Source: Rhodospirillales bacterium URHD0017 (lineage in GTDB: Bacteria > Pseudomonadota > Alphaproteobacteria > Reyranellales > Reyranellaceae). From it: 64,000 nt of DNA. The notes under the pieces are model-generated. The model ran no database searches. It was given only the letters and a program-made list of their open reading frames with translations, and had not been told where the DNA came from. Below are positions 35,776 through 45,538 of this stretch, piece after piece. The number at the start of each line of letters is the position of its first letter. Positions within the stretch are counted from its first letter, which is position 1. The DNA is taken from assembly GCA_900110395.1 (NCBI GenBank), contig FODP01000009.1, positions 248,001 to 312,000 of the forward strand, in the 5' to 3' direction. The translations under genes were made by a program, and so were the position numbers.

Positions 35776-37080
35776 ATGGCTCGCATTGCGCGGCGTAGAG
35801 TTCTGACACTGTCTGCTTCGGGCGGCATGGCCGCCATCCTGGCCAGTGGCCGGGCACCGGCGCTCGCCCAGGAGACCAGCGTCCACTGGCTGCGCTGGGC
35901 CGATTTCGTGCCAGCCTCCGACACGCTGCTCAAGGGACCGATCACCCAGGAATGCAAGAAGGCGCTCGGGATCACGCTCAAGGTCGAGACCGTCAATGCC
36001 AACGACCTGCAGTCGCGCATCACCTCGGCGATCCAGTCGGGCGCCGGCGCGGACATCATCATGGGATTCGGCAACTGGCCGCAGCTCTACGGCCAGAGCC
36101 TGGCCGACGTCGGCGACCTGGCCGAGGAACTCGGCAAGGCCGGCGGCGGCTACTACGACGTCTCGACCCAGATCGCCAAGATCGGCAACAAGTGGATCGG
36201 CGTGCCGTTCACGACCGGCGGCGCGATGATCGCCTACCGCAAGTCGTGGCTCGAGGAAGCCGGATACAAGACCTTCCCCGAAACCTGGGAGACCTTCCGC
36301 GAGGCCGGCAAGAAGCTCAAGGCCAAGGGGCGGCCGATCGGGCAGACCGCGGGCCACACGTTCGGCGATGCGCCGGGCTGGTGGTATCCCTTCCTGTGGT
36401 CGTTCGGCGGCAAGGAAGTCGAGGCCGACGGCAAGACCGTCGTGCTGAACAGCAAGGAGACGGTCGAGTCGATCAAGTACGCCGTCGCCCTGTGGAAGGA
36501 GACGATGGACGAAGGCGGGCTCGCCTGGGACGACACCAACAACAACCGCGCCTTCCTGTCCCAGACCATCTGCGCCACCAACAACGGCGCCTCGATCTAC
36601 ATCGAAGCCAAGAAGAAACCCGACACGTACAAGACCGAGAAGAATACGCCGATGTTCCAGGACATCCTGCATGCCCCGATCCCCAAGGGGGTTGCCGGCC
36701 AGTACAACTCGCCGGGCATCTTCACGGACATGCTGATGGGCTACTCGAAGAACCAGAAAGCGGCCAAGGACTTCCTGCGCTGGATCCACTCCAAGCCGAT
36801 CTACGACCAGTGGTTCGTCTCGCAGCAGGGCTACACCTCGGGCGCCACCAAGGACTGGGCCAAGCACGCGGTGTGGGACGTCGATCCGGTGCTGAAGCCG
36901 TTCAAGGACCTGCCGTTGACCGGCCGGCTGGTGGGTTATGCCGGCCCGCCCGACCGCAAGGCCGCCGAGGTGGTCAGCAAGTACATCATCGTCGACATGT
37001 ACGCCAAGGCGATCCAGGGCATGGCGGCCGAGGAAGCGGCCAAGTGGGGGCACTCGGAAGTGGCCAAGGCGTACGCGTGA
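35776..37080 (+). CDS. ABC transporter substrate-binding protein, sugar type (family 1), orphan
   Basis: 434 residues from ATG 35776 behind CAGGAGGAAACC. A twin-arginine-like signal (MARIARRRVLTLSASGGMAA) is cleaved near ALAQ-ETSVHW. The mature protein is a family 1 solute-binding protein (TGGAMIAYRKSWLEEAGYKT, ETWETFREAGKKLKAKG). Its permeases are not next to it; the orphan permease at 12402 or the two-permease set at 6500-8274 belong to the same class but are 23 kb or more away. The ligand is not predictable. Confidence 0.88.
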   Translation: MARIARRRVLTLSASGGMAAILASGRAPALAQETSVHWLRWADFVPASDTLLKGPITQECKKALGITLKVETVNANDLQSRITSAIQSGAGADIIMGFGNWPQLYGQSLADVGDLAEELGKAGGGYYDVSTQIAKIGNKWIGVPFTTGGAMIAYRKSWLEEAGYKTFPETWETFREAGKKLKAKGRPIGQTAGHTFGDAPGWWYPFLWSFGGKEVEADGKTVVLNSKETVESIKYAVALWKETMDEGGLAWDDTNNNRAFLSQTICATNNGASIYIEAKKKPDTYKTEKNTPMFQDILHAPIPKGVAGQYNSPGIFTDMLMGYSKNQKAAKDFLRWIHSKPIYDQWFVSQQGYTSGATKDWAKHAVWDVDPVLKPFKDLPLTGRLVGYAGPPDRKAAEVVSKYIIVDMYAKAIQGMAAEEAAKWGHSEVAKAYA

Positions 37081-37201
37081 GCTGCTGATTCAGGCAACAC
37101 CACGTATCGGCCGGCTGACGACCAGATCGAAGGTCGCAGTCGGCCGATGGTTCGGTGAATCGTTCCAGTTTTGCGAGCGCGTTGCCGCTTGGAAGGTTCT
37201 C

Positions 37202-38734
37202 ATGGCTCACGCCCTCCGCCAATTCCTGCTCATTGCAGTCGCGGCTCTTGGCGCGATTGCCTCGACGGCCGCGCTGGCGGCGCCAGCGGGCAAAGTCACG
37301 ATCGCGTGGCACGTGACGATCTCGCCGAGCTGGTTCGATCCTTCGACCGCGCCCCCGCAGATCACGCCGTTCGGCATGCTCTATGCGATCCACGATGCGC
37401 TGGTCCGGCCGTATCCCGGGCACAAGATGGGCGCAAGCCTCGCGGAGTCGTGGCAGGAGAGCCCTGACGGCAAGACCTATGAGTTCAAGCTGCGTCCGGG
37501 ACTGAAGTTTCACAACGGCGACCCGGTGACGACGGAAGACGTGAAGTTCAGCTTCGAACGCTACAAGGGCGCAGGGTCGAAGGTTCTGCAGGAACACGTC
37601 GCTGAGGTCGAGATCGTCGATCCCCTGGTGGTGCGCTTCCACCTCAAGCAGCCGTGGCCCGACTTCATGACGTTCTACGGCACGACCGCCAGCGCCGCCG
37701 GCATCATCGTGCCCAAGAAGTACGTTACGCAGGTCGGGGACGAGGGCTTCCGGAAGCACCCGATCGGCGCCGGCCCCTACAAGTTCGTCAGCAACAAGCC
37801 GGGCCTGGAGGTCGAGCTGGAAGCCTATCCCGGCTACTGGCGCCGCGTGCCGAACGTGAAGACGCTGATCATGAAGAGCGTTCCCGAAGCCACCACGCGC
37901 GCCGTGATGGTGAAGACGGGCGAGTCCGACATCTCCCTGGTTCTCGACGGACCTGAGGCTGAAGAAATCAAACGCGACCCGCGCCTGCAGGTGGTGTCGT
38001 CCAAGCACGCGTCGATCTTCTGGATCGAGTTCACCGAGCAATGGGACGCCAAGTCGCCCTGGCACGACAAGCGGCTGCGCCTCGCGGCGAACCTGGCGCT
38101 CGACCGCAAGCGGATCAACGAGGCGGCCTGCCTCGGCTTCTGCCCGCCGGCGGGCGTGATCGTGCCGCGGGTCATGGACTTCGCGCTGCAGGTCGAGCCG
38201 CCGGCCTACGACCCGGGCAAGGCAAAGCAGCTGCTCGCCGACGCCGGGTATCCCAAGGGATTCGATGCCGGGGAGTTCGCCTCGATCCCGGGCTTTCCGA
38301 CCGTCACCGAGGCTGTGCTGAACGACCTGAACGCGGCCGGGATCCGGGTCAGGTTACGCGCCATGGAGCGCGCGACGTTCTACGGCGCCTGGCAGGAAAA
38401 GAAGCTGCGCGGCCTGTTCATGACCGCGGCGGGAAACTCGGGCAACGCCGCCAGCCGCGTCGAGACGTTCATCCAGTCCAAGGGCGCCTACGCCTACGGC
38501 GGCTATCCCGACATCGACGAGCTCTTCCAGCAGCAGGCGGTCGAGCGCGACGTCGGACGCCGCGAGGCGCTGCTGCACAAGATCCAGCAGCTCGCGATCG
38601 AGCGGGCCATGTACGCACCGGTCATGGACCTTCGCACCCTGAACGGCATCGGGCCGCGCATCGCCAAGCACACGATCACCGACGTCTGGATGAGCCCATT
38701 CCCCTCCTACGAGGACATGGAGCTCAAGAACTAG
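37202..38734 (+). CDS. ABC transporter substrate-binding protein, family 5 (peptide/nickel type), orphan
   Basis: 510 residues. Signal peptide to about residue 27 (ALRQFLLIAVAALGAIASTA, cleavage near LAA-PAGK). Family 5 features are ESPDGKTYEFKLRPGLKFHN, GDPVTTEDVKFSFERYK and HPIGAGPYKFV. Such proteins bind oligopeptides, nickel chelates, opines or glycosides. GGAAGGTTCTC precedes the ATG. It follows the sugar-type binding protein by 121 bases in the same direction and no DppBCDF-like genes follow, so it is a second orphan receptor side by side with the first. Confidence 0.88.
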   Translation: MAHALRQFLLIAVAALGAIASTAALAAPAGKVTIAWHVTISPSWFDPSTAPPQITPFGMLYAIHDALVRPYPGHKMGASLAESWQESPDGKTYEFKLRPGLKFHNGDPVTTEDVKFSFERYKGAGSKVLQEHVAEVEIVDPLVVRFHLKQPWPDFMTFYGTTASAAGIIVPKKYVTQVGDEGFRKHPIGAGPYKFVSNKPGLEVELEAYPGYWRRVPNVKTLIMKSVPEATTRAVMVKTGESDISLVLDGPEAEEIKRDPRLQVVSSKHASIFWIEFTEQWDAKSPWHDKRLRLAANLALDRKRINEAACLGFCPPAGVIVPRVMDFALQVEPPAYDPGKAKQLLADAGYPKGFDAGEFASIPGFPTVTEAVLNDLNAAGIRVRLRAMERATFYGAWQEKKLRGLFMTAAGNSGNAASRVETFIQSKGAYAYGGYPDIDELFQQQAVERDVGRREALLHKIQQLAIERAMYAPVMDLRTLNGIGPRIAKHTITDVWMSPFPSYEDMELKN

Positions 38735-38736
38735 CC

Positions 38737-39645
38737 TCAGCCGAACGCGGCGAAGACCTCGTCGATCGCTTTCATCTGGTTGCCGGCTGCAGAGGACGGC
38801 ACCAGGATCGGCGTGTGCACGCCCGCCGCGCGCCAGGCGGCGACGCCGTCGCGTACCCTGGCGGCCGGGCCGAACAGCGTGGTTTCGGCCAGCCACCTGT
38901 CGGTGAGGTACTTCGGCACGTCGTCTCGGCGGCCCTCGGCGATGGCCTTCTCGATGGCGTCCATCTCCTCGACGTAGCCCGCCTCCTTCCAGTAGTTCCG
39001 GTAGTTGGGCAGGAAGGCGTAGTTGGTGAGCGTGCGCCGGTTCGTTGCGCGGGCGGCGTCGGCATCGTCGCTGATGCAGGTCGGGATCATGTTGCCGATG
39101 AAGAAGCCGGGATCGTTGCGCTTGGCCGGGGGCAACGCGGCGAGCGACTGGCCCATGTGCGACAGCACGACGTTGGCGAACACCACACCCTCAGCGAGCT
39201 CGCCCGCCAGCGCCACCATCCTCTTGCGCAGGGCGGCGACGATGATCGGCGGCAGCGACCCGAACCCCGTCTCGGCGCGGAACTTCTCGATGAAAGCGCG
39301 CGTGTCGGCCAGCGGCTTGCCCGGCGTCACGCCCATGCGCACATAGGACGGCCCGTGGGCGATGCCGATGCCCATCCGGAAGCGCCCGCCCGAGACCTCG
39401 TGCATCATCGCAGCGCTCTGCACGAAATCGACCATGGTGCGCTGATAGATCGGCGCGATGGCGGTGCCGAAGGTGACCTTCTCGGTGTTCCACGCCAGCG
39501 CCTCGCAGGTCGACATGCCGCCGGTCGGGCTCGGCACGTAGAGCCCGGCGAACCCGCGCCGCTCGGCCTCCTGGCCAAGCTCGATGGTGCGGCGCCGGCG
39601 CCCGGGCATGGCGATCAGGCAGAGGGCGGGAAGCGGTTCGGACAT
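38737..39645 (-). CDS. LLM-class flavin-dependent oxidoreductase
   Basis: 302 residues of luciferase-like TIM barrel: ELGQEAERRGFAGLYVPSPT, VSGGRFRMGIGIAHGPSYVR, and the TNYAFLPNYRNYWKEAGY segment. It resembles the F420/FMN-dependent alkane monooxygenase-like group (TIGR03842-type), but the cofactor cannot be told. GAAGGAAACATCACG precedes the ATG. The stop is three bases from that of the convergent family 5 binding protein. Confidence 0.85.
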   Translation of the reverse strand: MSEPLPALCLIAMPGRRRRTIELGQEAERRGFAGLYVPSPTGGMSTCEALAWNTEKVTFGTAIAPIYQRTMVDFVQSAAMMHEVSGGRFRMGIGIAHGPSYVRMGVTPGKPLADTRAFIEKFRAETGFGSLPPIIVAALRKRMVALAGELAEGVVFANVVLSHMGQSLAALPPAKRNDPGFFIGNMIPTCISDDADAARATNRRTLTNYAFLPNYRNYWKEAGYVEEMDAIEKAIAEGRRDDVPKYLTDRWLAETTLFGPAARVRDGVAAWRAAGVHTPILVPSSAAGNQMKAIDEVFAAFG

Positions 39646-39798
39646 CGTGATGTTTCCTTCGGCTGGCGTTCGGTCCGAACTGTAGCATCAGCCGCCATCA
39701 ATCTTCTTGTCGAACCAGCCGTGTATTGATCTAGTGCCGATGGGGAGAGCTGTAACCCGCGTATCAAAAAGCTCGCGGTCAAATCGGGAGGAAACCAC

Positions 39799-40962
39799 AT
39801 GAAATACAGCGCAATGCTCGTTGCCGCCGGTGTGCTGAGCGCCGGGACGGCGTTTGCCCAACAGGGGCCGATCAAGATTGGCGTGCTCTATCCGCTGACC
39901 GGCGGCGGCGCGGTCTACGGCGTGCCGGCGATGGCCGGCCACCAGCTCGCCATCGAGGAGCTGAATGCCAAGGGCGGCATCCTGGGCCGCAAGATCGAGT
40001 CGATCGAGCGCGACGACAAGCTCAACCCGGCGGCCGCCTCGTCGACGATGAAGGAGCTCATCACCAAGGACAAGGTCGACATCGTGCTGGGCGGGCTCGC
40101 CTCGTCGGTTGGCCTCGCCATGTCGGAGGTCAGCAAGCAGGAGAAGGTCGTCTATATCTCGACCATTCCCAAATCCATCCAGATCACGACGGACAAGCTG
40201 CACAAGTACGTCTTCCGCACGTCGGCGAACACCGACCAGGAAGGCGACACGATGGCGATGCTGGCCGGCAAGAACAAGCTCAGCAAGATCTGTCATCTCG
40301 AGCTCGACTACGCCTACGGCAACGACCTCGAGGTCGGCATCCTGAAGGCACTGCCCAAGTACGCGCCCGACGCCAAGGTCGTGCTGACGCTCAAGCCCAA
40401 GCTCGGCGCCACCGACTTCAACCCGTTCATCCCGCAGGTCATGGCCGCCGGCTGCGACGGCGTGCTGTCGGGCCTGTGGGGCCCGCACTTCGTGTCATGG
40501 GTCAAGCAGGCCGCCCCGCTCGGCTTCTTCAGCAAGATCAAGTGGATCTCCGGCGGCGAGATCGGCAGCCACGAGATCGCAGGCGAGCTCAAGGCCGAGT
40601 ACCCCGACAACGTGATCTCCAACACCTACGAGCTCTGGTATCACGGCAACGACCCCTCCCATAAGGAGTTCCAGGCCAAGCTCGCCAAGAAGCTCAACAC
40701 CCAGGAGACGCCGCAATGGGCGGTGCTGGGCTATATCGGCGTCATGTACGCCGCGGCGGCAATGGAGAAGGCCAAGTCGACCGATCCCGACAAGGTCGCG
40801 GAAGCCCTCGAGGGTCTGTCGATCGGCACGCCGGTCGGCAAGCTCACCATCGACGCCAAGACCCACCAGGCCAACATCGGCCAGTTCTGGGGCCCGATGG
40901 TCAAGAAGCCAGACCGCGCCTACCGCATGATGGAGCCGGCGGAGTACATCCAGCCGAAGTGA
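39799..40962 (+). CDS. Branched-chain amino acid-type ABC transporter substrate-binding protein
   Basis: 387 residues. Signal peptide MKYSAMLVAAGVLSAGTAFA, then the LivK-type fold IKIGVLYPLTGGGAVYGVPA, GILGRKIESIERDDKLNPA. GGGAGGAAACCAC precedes the ATG. It is the first gene of the Liv-type operon (binding protein, two permeases, two ATPases). Members of this group often carry amides, urea or aromatic acids instead of amino acids, so the ligand is open. A 9-bp hairpin follows the stop immediately, possibly raising the ratio of binding protein to channel. Confidence 0.9.
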   Translation: MKYSAMLVAAGVLSAGTAFAQQGPIKIGVLYPLTGGGAVYGVPAMAGHQLAIEELNAKGGILGRKIESIERDDKLNPAAASSTMKELITKDKVDIVLGGLASSVGLAMSEVSKQEKVVYISTIPKSIQITTDKLHKYVFRTSANTDQEGDTMAMLAGKNKLSKICHLELDYAYGNDLEVGILKALPKYAPDAKVVLTLKPKLGATDFNPFIPQVMAAGCDGVLSGLWGPHFVSWVKQAAPLGFFSKIKWISGGEIGSHEIAGELKAEYPDNVISNTYELWYHGNDPSHKEFQAKLAKKLNTQETPQWAVLGYIGVMYAAAAMEKAKSTDPDKVAEALEGLSIGTPVGKLTIDAKTHQANIGQFWGPMVKKPDRAYRMMEPAEYIQPK

Positions 40963-40963
40963 T

Positions 40964-40984
40964 GATTTCGCTGTAAGCGAAATC
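40964..40984 (+). terminator. Hairpin after the Liv binding-protein gene
   Basis: GATTTCGCT (40964-40972) pairs perfectly with AGCGAAATC (40976-40984) around the loop GTA, starting two bases after the binding-protein stop. It lies inside the operon, so partial termination or 3'-end protection is more likely than full termination. Confidence 0.5.
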
Positions 40985-41012
40985 GTCATCCCGAGCGAAG
41001 CCGAGGGACCTT
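40984..41012. repeat. Dispersed intergenic repeat unit
   Basis: CGTCATCCCGAGCGAAGCCG followed by AGGGACCTT. The same unit (CGTCGTCCCGAGCGGAGCG...GAGGGACCTT) occurs at 15678-15716, and a diverged one forms the hairpin at 21596-21653. All three are intergenic, near 3' ends, as expected for a short genomic palindromic repeat family. Confidence 0.6.
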
Positions 41013-41046
41013 TTCCCGACAGTCAGGACAGCGAAGAGCTCATGCT

Positions 41047-41135
41047 CCTCTCCCCCGTGGGGGGGGGGGGGGGGGGGGGGGGGAAGCGCACGGCGTCACC
41101 CCCTCACCTAACCTCTCCCCCTAACGGGGGAGAGG
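41047..41135. repeat. Inverted-repeat element, left arm replaced by a G homopolymer
   Basis: The right arm 41099-41135 (CCCCCTCACCTAACCTCTCC then CCCTAACGGGGGAGAGG) is nearly identical to the right arm of the element at 44450-44542. The left arm begins as expected (CCTCTCCCCCGT, 41047-41058) but then becomes 25 consecutive G instead of the expected AGGGGGAGAGG... sequence. Two related elements therefore bracket the permease/ATPase genes of the Liv operon. Confidence 0.65.
41059..41083. repeat. Run of 25 G
   Basis: A pure G homopolymer of 25 bases, directly after CCTCTCCCCCGT in the inverted-repeat element upstream of the first Liv permease. It may be a slippage-expanded tract with effects on transcription or an assembly/sequencing artefact in a hard-to-read palindrome. 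Confidence 0.85.
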
Positions 41136-41166
41136 AACATGACGGGGAGATGGAGCGGATGTTGCA

Positions 41167-42045
41167 ATGACCCTCACCATGTTCACGCTGAACGCGTTCT
41201 ATGGCCTGGCGCTCGCCATGAACATGTTCATCATCGCTTCCGGCCTCAACCTGATCTTCGGCGTGCTGCGGGTGATCAACTTCGCGCACGGCATGTTCTA
41301 CATGTTCGGTGCCTACATCACCTTCACCGTGGCCAAGACCTGGGGGGCGCCGTTTTTCGTCGGCGTCCTGGCAGCGGCGGCGGCGCTCGGGCTGATCGCC
41401 TTCGTGGTCGAGCGCCTGCTGCTGCGCCACCTCTACGACAAGGAGCACCTGATGCAGCTCCTGTTCACCTTCGCGCTGGTGCTGCTGATGAGCGACGCGG
41501 CGAAGATGATCTGGGGCACCGACCAGTATTCGGTCGGCTATCCGCCGGGCATGGGCGGCGCGGTCAACCTGGGCTTCGTCATGCTGCCGCAGTACCAGCT
41601 CTTCCTCTGCGTCGTCGGTCCGCTGATCGCGGTCGCGATGTGGTTCGTGGTCGACCGCACGCGCTGGGGCCGCGTCGTGCGCGCCGCGACGCAGGACCGC
41701 GAGATGCTGGCGGCGCTCGGCGTCAACGTGCCGATGGTCTATGCCGCGGTGTTCACCATCGGCTCGGCGCTGGCCGGCGTCGGCGGCGCGCTCGCCGCCC
41801 CGCGCATCGCCCTGGTGCCGGGCATGGACGCCACCATCATCAACGAGTGCTTCATCATCGTCATCATCGGCGGCCTGGGCAACATGTGGGGCAGCTTCCT
41901 GGGCGCGCTCGCCTTCGGCTTCGTCGTGCAGTTCGGTACGGTGCTGGCGCCCAACTGGCAGGACGTGCTGCCCTACCTGCTGATGCTGGCGGTGCTGATC
42001 GTGCGGCCGTGGGGCCTGCTCGGCCGGCCCGAGGCGGGGCACTGA
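41167..42045 (+). CDS. livH: Branched-chain amino acid-type ABC transporter permease (LivH)
   Basis: 292 residues, about eight membrane helices. LivH features include SGLNLIFGVLRVINFAHGMF near the N-terminus, the coupling region DREMLAALGVNVPMVYAAVF, and the end IIGGLGNMWGSFLGALAFGF. It is the first permease of the operon, 204 bases after the binding-protein gene, with a ribosome site (GGGGAGATGGAGCGG) near the ATG. It works with LivM and the two ATPases. Confidence 0.92.
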   Translation: MTLTMFTLNAFYGLALAMNMFIIASGLNLIFGVLRVINFAHGMFYMFGAYITFTVAKTWGAPFFVGVLAAAAALGLIAFVVERLLLRHLYDKEHLMQLLFTFALVLLMSDAAKMIWGTDQYSVGYPPGMGGAVNLGFVMLPQYQLFLCVVGPLIAVAMWFVVDRTRWGRVVRAATQDREMLAALGVNVPMVYAAVFTIGSALAGVGGALAAPRIALVPGMDATIINECFIIVIIGGLGNMWGSFLGALAFGFVVQFGTVLAPNWQDVLPYLLMLAVLIVRPWGLLGRPEAGH

Positions 42046-42047
42046 CC

Positions 42048-42973
42048 ATGCCCTCTTACCGCCAACTGATCGCTTCGGCGATCGTCGTGCTGCTGCTGGC
42101 GCTGCTGCCGCTCGCCGGCAGCCGCTATGCCATCGACCTCACGACCGAGGTGCTGATCTACGCGCTGTTTGCCTTGAGCCTCAACGTGCTGATCGGCTTC
42201 ACCGGCAACATCTCGTTCGGCCACGCCGCCTACTTCGCGATCGGCGGCTATGCCTGCGCCATCCTGCTCACCACCTACGGCTGGCCGCTGGCGCTCGCCT
42301 TGCCGGCGGCGGTCGTGCTGGCCGGGCTGGTGGCCGCAGTGGTGGGCTATTTCTGCGTGCGGCTGACGCAGATCTACTTCGCCATGCTGACGCTTGCCTT
42401 CGCCATGCTGGTGTGGGGCGTCGCCTTCAAATGGAAGGAAGTCACCGGCGGCGACGACGGCTTCACCGGCATCAAGATGCCGGCGATGATCAGCCACCAC
42501 ATCGGCTACTTCTACTTCACGCTGATCACGGTGGCGGCCGGCATCGCGGCGCTGTGGGTGATCTGCCATTCGGCGTTCGGCCTCACCCTGGTGGCGATCC
42601 GCGAGAACAGCGTGCGCGCGGGCTTCATCGGCGTCGACACGCGCCACATGCGTTGGGCGGCCTTCACCGTCGCCGGGACGTTCGGCGGGCTCGCCGGCGC
42701 GTTGTTCGGCATGTACCACCGCGGCATGTACATCGAGAACGCCTTCTGGACCGAATCGGCGAACGTGCTGATCATGGTGCTGCTGGGCGGCATCTATTCC
42801 TTCATCGGCCCCATCATCGGCGCCGCCGTCCTGCACCTCCTGCAGACCTTCACCAACCAGTACACGCCCTACTGGCCGACCGTGCTGGGCCTGATCCTGC
42901 TGGTGATCGTGATGGTGCTGCCCGACGGGCTGATCGGCTTGGCGCGACGCGTGAGAGGGCGCGGAGGCCGACC

Positions 42974-42977
<4 letters not shown>
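42048..42977 (+). CDS. livM: Branched-chain amino acid-type ABC transporter permease (LivM)
   Basis: 309 residues. ALFALSLNVLIGFTGNISFG, HAAYFAIGGYACAILL, and SVRAGFIGVDTRHMRWAAFT are standard LivM features. The start is three bases after the LivH stop and the stop overlaps the LivG ATG by four bases (ATGA). A longer in-frame start further upstream overlaps LivH and is not coding. Confidence 0.92.
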
Positions 42978-43718
<741 letters not shown>

Positions 43719-43726
<8 letters not shown>

Positions 43727-44438
43727 GCTTGGGGCTGACCTGAAGGTAGATGGCATCCATACCGCCTATGGCCTGAGCCAGGTGCTGTTCGGCGTCTCGC
43801 TCGACGTGCAGGCCGGCGAATGCATCGCGCTGATCGGACGCAACGGCGTCGGCAAGACCACGACCATGCGCTCGATCATGGGCCTCACCCCGCCGCGGCA
43901 AGGCCACGTGATGTGGAAGGGCCAGGACATCGCGCGGTTGGGGCCACATCGCATCTGTCGCCTCGGCATCGGCTTCGTGCCGGAGGATCGGCGCATCTTC
44001 CCCGAGCTGTCGGTGTGGGAGAACCTCGACATCGCCCGGCGCACCGGCGCCGGCGGCAGGACCACCTGGAGCGAGGAGCAGGTCTTCGCGCTGTTCCCCG
44101 ACCTCGCCGAGATCCGCGACCGGCGCGGCGGCGTGCTGTCGGGCGGCCAGCAGCAGATGCTGACCATCGCCCGCACTCTGATGGGCAATCCCGAGCTTCT
44201 GCTGCTCGACGAACCGTCGGAGGGGCTGGCGCCCCTGATCGTCGAACTGCTGCAGCAGCGCGTCGCCGAGCTCAAGGCGACCGGTCTGTCGATCGTCCTG
44301 GCCGAGCAGAACCTGCAGTTCGTGATGGCGCTCGCCGACCGCGTCTACATCCTGGAGAAGGGCGAGGTGCGCTTCACCGGCACGCCCGCCGACCTCAAGG
44401 CCGACGAGCGCATCGTGCACCAGTACCTGACGGTGTGA
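43719..44438 (+). CDS. livF: Branched-chain amino acid-type ABC transporter ATPase (LivF)
   Basis: 239 residues. Walker A GRNGVGKTTTMRSIMG, signature LSGGQQQMLTIARTL, Walker B LLLLDEPSEGLAP, and the LivF-typical EQNLQFVMALADRVYILEKG. It is the last gene of the Liv operon, followed after 11 bases by a near-perfect 37-bp inverted repeat that probably ends the transcript. Confidence 0.93.
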
Positions 44439-44449
44439 CGCATCGGACT

Positions 44450-44542
44450 CCTCTCCCCCGCTAGGGGGAGAGGCTGGGTGAGGGGGTTACAGACAGCCTT
44501 CGATGCCCCCTCACCTAACCTCTCCCCCTAGCGGGGGAGAGG
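44450..44542. terminator. Near-perfect 37-bp inverted repeat between convergent genes
   Basis: The left arm 44450-44486 and right arm 44506-44542 are reverse complements except for about two positions, and each arm is itself palindromic (CCTCTCCCCCGCTAGGGGGA...). The loop is about 19 bases. It follows LivF and precedes the convergent small secreted-protein gene. It belongs to the same family as 41047-41135; units of this CTCCCCCTAGCGGGGGAGAG kind are common dispersed repeats in proteobacteria. Probable bidirectional terminator. Confidence 0.7.
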
Positions 44543-44564
44543 AACATGACTGGAGGCCAAGCGC

Positions 44565-44852
44565 CTACCGCAGCGGAATGTTGATGTTGACGCTGGGGCT
44601 CGACGGATAGCGATCGTAGCGCGGCGACATCGGCTCGTAGTAGGTCGGCGCCGGCGCATAGACCACCGGCGGCGGTGGCTGCACGATGTAGACTGGCGAG
44701 CGCTGCACGACCACCGGCTGCTCGACGATGTAGACCGGTGAATCGCGGTAGCGCTTGCGGCCGTTGCCTTCGCCGGCTTCGACCGTCACGGCCGCGGTCG
44801 CGGCAACGCCGAGCACGCCGATGAGCAGTCCAGCCTTTTTGGCTATCGACAT
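44565..44852 (-). CDS. Small secreted Pro/Tyr/Val-rich protein
   Basis: 95 residues from ATG 44852 behind AGGAGG. A signal peptide (MSIAKKAGLLIGVLGVAATA, cleavage near VEA-GEG) is followed by a low-complexity region with the near-repeat SPVYIVEQPVVVQ / SPVYIVQPPPPVV and a Tyr/Pro tail ending VNINIPLR. No family is recognised; proteins of this kind are often exported and outer-surface associated in alphaproteobacteria. Confidence 0.7.
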   Translation of the reverse strand: MSIAKKAGLLIGVLGVAATAAVTVEAGEGNGRKRYRDSPVYIVEQPVVVQRSPVYIVQPPPPVVYAPAPTYYEPMSPRYDRYPSSPSVNINIPLR

Positions 44853-44997
44853 TGCAAGCCTCCTGTTTGACCGCCGGGCACGGTTCACACTTGACGCAAC
44901 GATGCCGTGGAACGGCCTGGGCCGGGGGTGGCTTTGCTGTGACCCGCACAAGGGGGTAAGTTTCGCCTCCCCGCGGTCAGGAAGAGGAGAGGCCCAA

Positions 44998-45531
44998 ATG
45001 AGCGCCTTGCCGTTGCGGCTGCATCACAACGCCTATGTCTGTGCCGACCAGGAGCGCACGCGCCACTTCTACGAGGACATCGTCGGCCTGCCGTTGCTCG
45101 CCGCCTGGATCGAGGAGGCCGAGTTCCCGGAATTTCCCGGACGGCGCACGAGCTACAGCCACGCCTTCTACGGCATCGGCGACGGCGGAGCGCTCGCCTT
45201 CTTCAACTTCGCCGATCCCGACGCGGCGGCCGCCTACCAGGCGCAGAAGCAGCCGACCTTCATCCATATCGCCCTCGCCGTCACCGACGAGGCGCAACGC
45301 GCGATCAAGCAGCGGCTGGAAGCGGCCAGCCTGAAGGTGCGCGAAGTCGACCACGGCTACTGCAAGTCGATCTACGTCCAGGATCCGGACGGGCTTTTGG
45401 TCGAGTTCACGTCCGACCCGCCCGACGCCGGCGAGATCGCCGCCCACCAGCGCACGACGGCGCACGAGACGTTACGGCGCTGGGCGGCGGGCGACCGGAA
45501 GGTCAACAACGACATCCGGCCGCATCGCTGA
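44998..45531 (+). CDS. VOC (glyoxalase/bleomycin resistance/dioxygenase) family protein
   Basis: 177 residues. Two beta-alpha-beta-beta-beta modules: LRLHHNAYVCADQERTRHFY (His metal ligand) and FIHIALAVTDEAQRAIKQRL, ending with YVQDPDGLLVEFTSDPP (Glu ligand). The His/His/Glu set suggests a metal-dependent isomerase, lyase or dioxygenase; the substrate is unknown. GAAGAGGAGAGG precedes the ATG. It is divergent from the small secreted protein. Confidence 0.87.
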   Translation: MSALPLRLHHNAYVCADQERTRHFYEDIVGLPLLAAWIEEAEFPEFPGRRTSYSHAFYGIGDGGALAFFNFADPDAAAAYQAQKQPTFIHIALAVTDEAQRAIKQRLEAASLKVREVDHGYCKSIYVQDPDGLLVEFTSDPPDAGEIAAHQRTTAHETLRRWAAGDRKVNNDIRPHR

Positions 45532-45538
45532 CCAGAGC

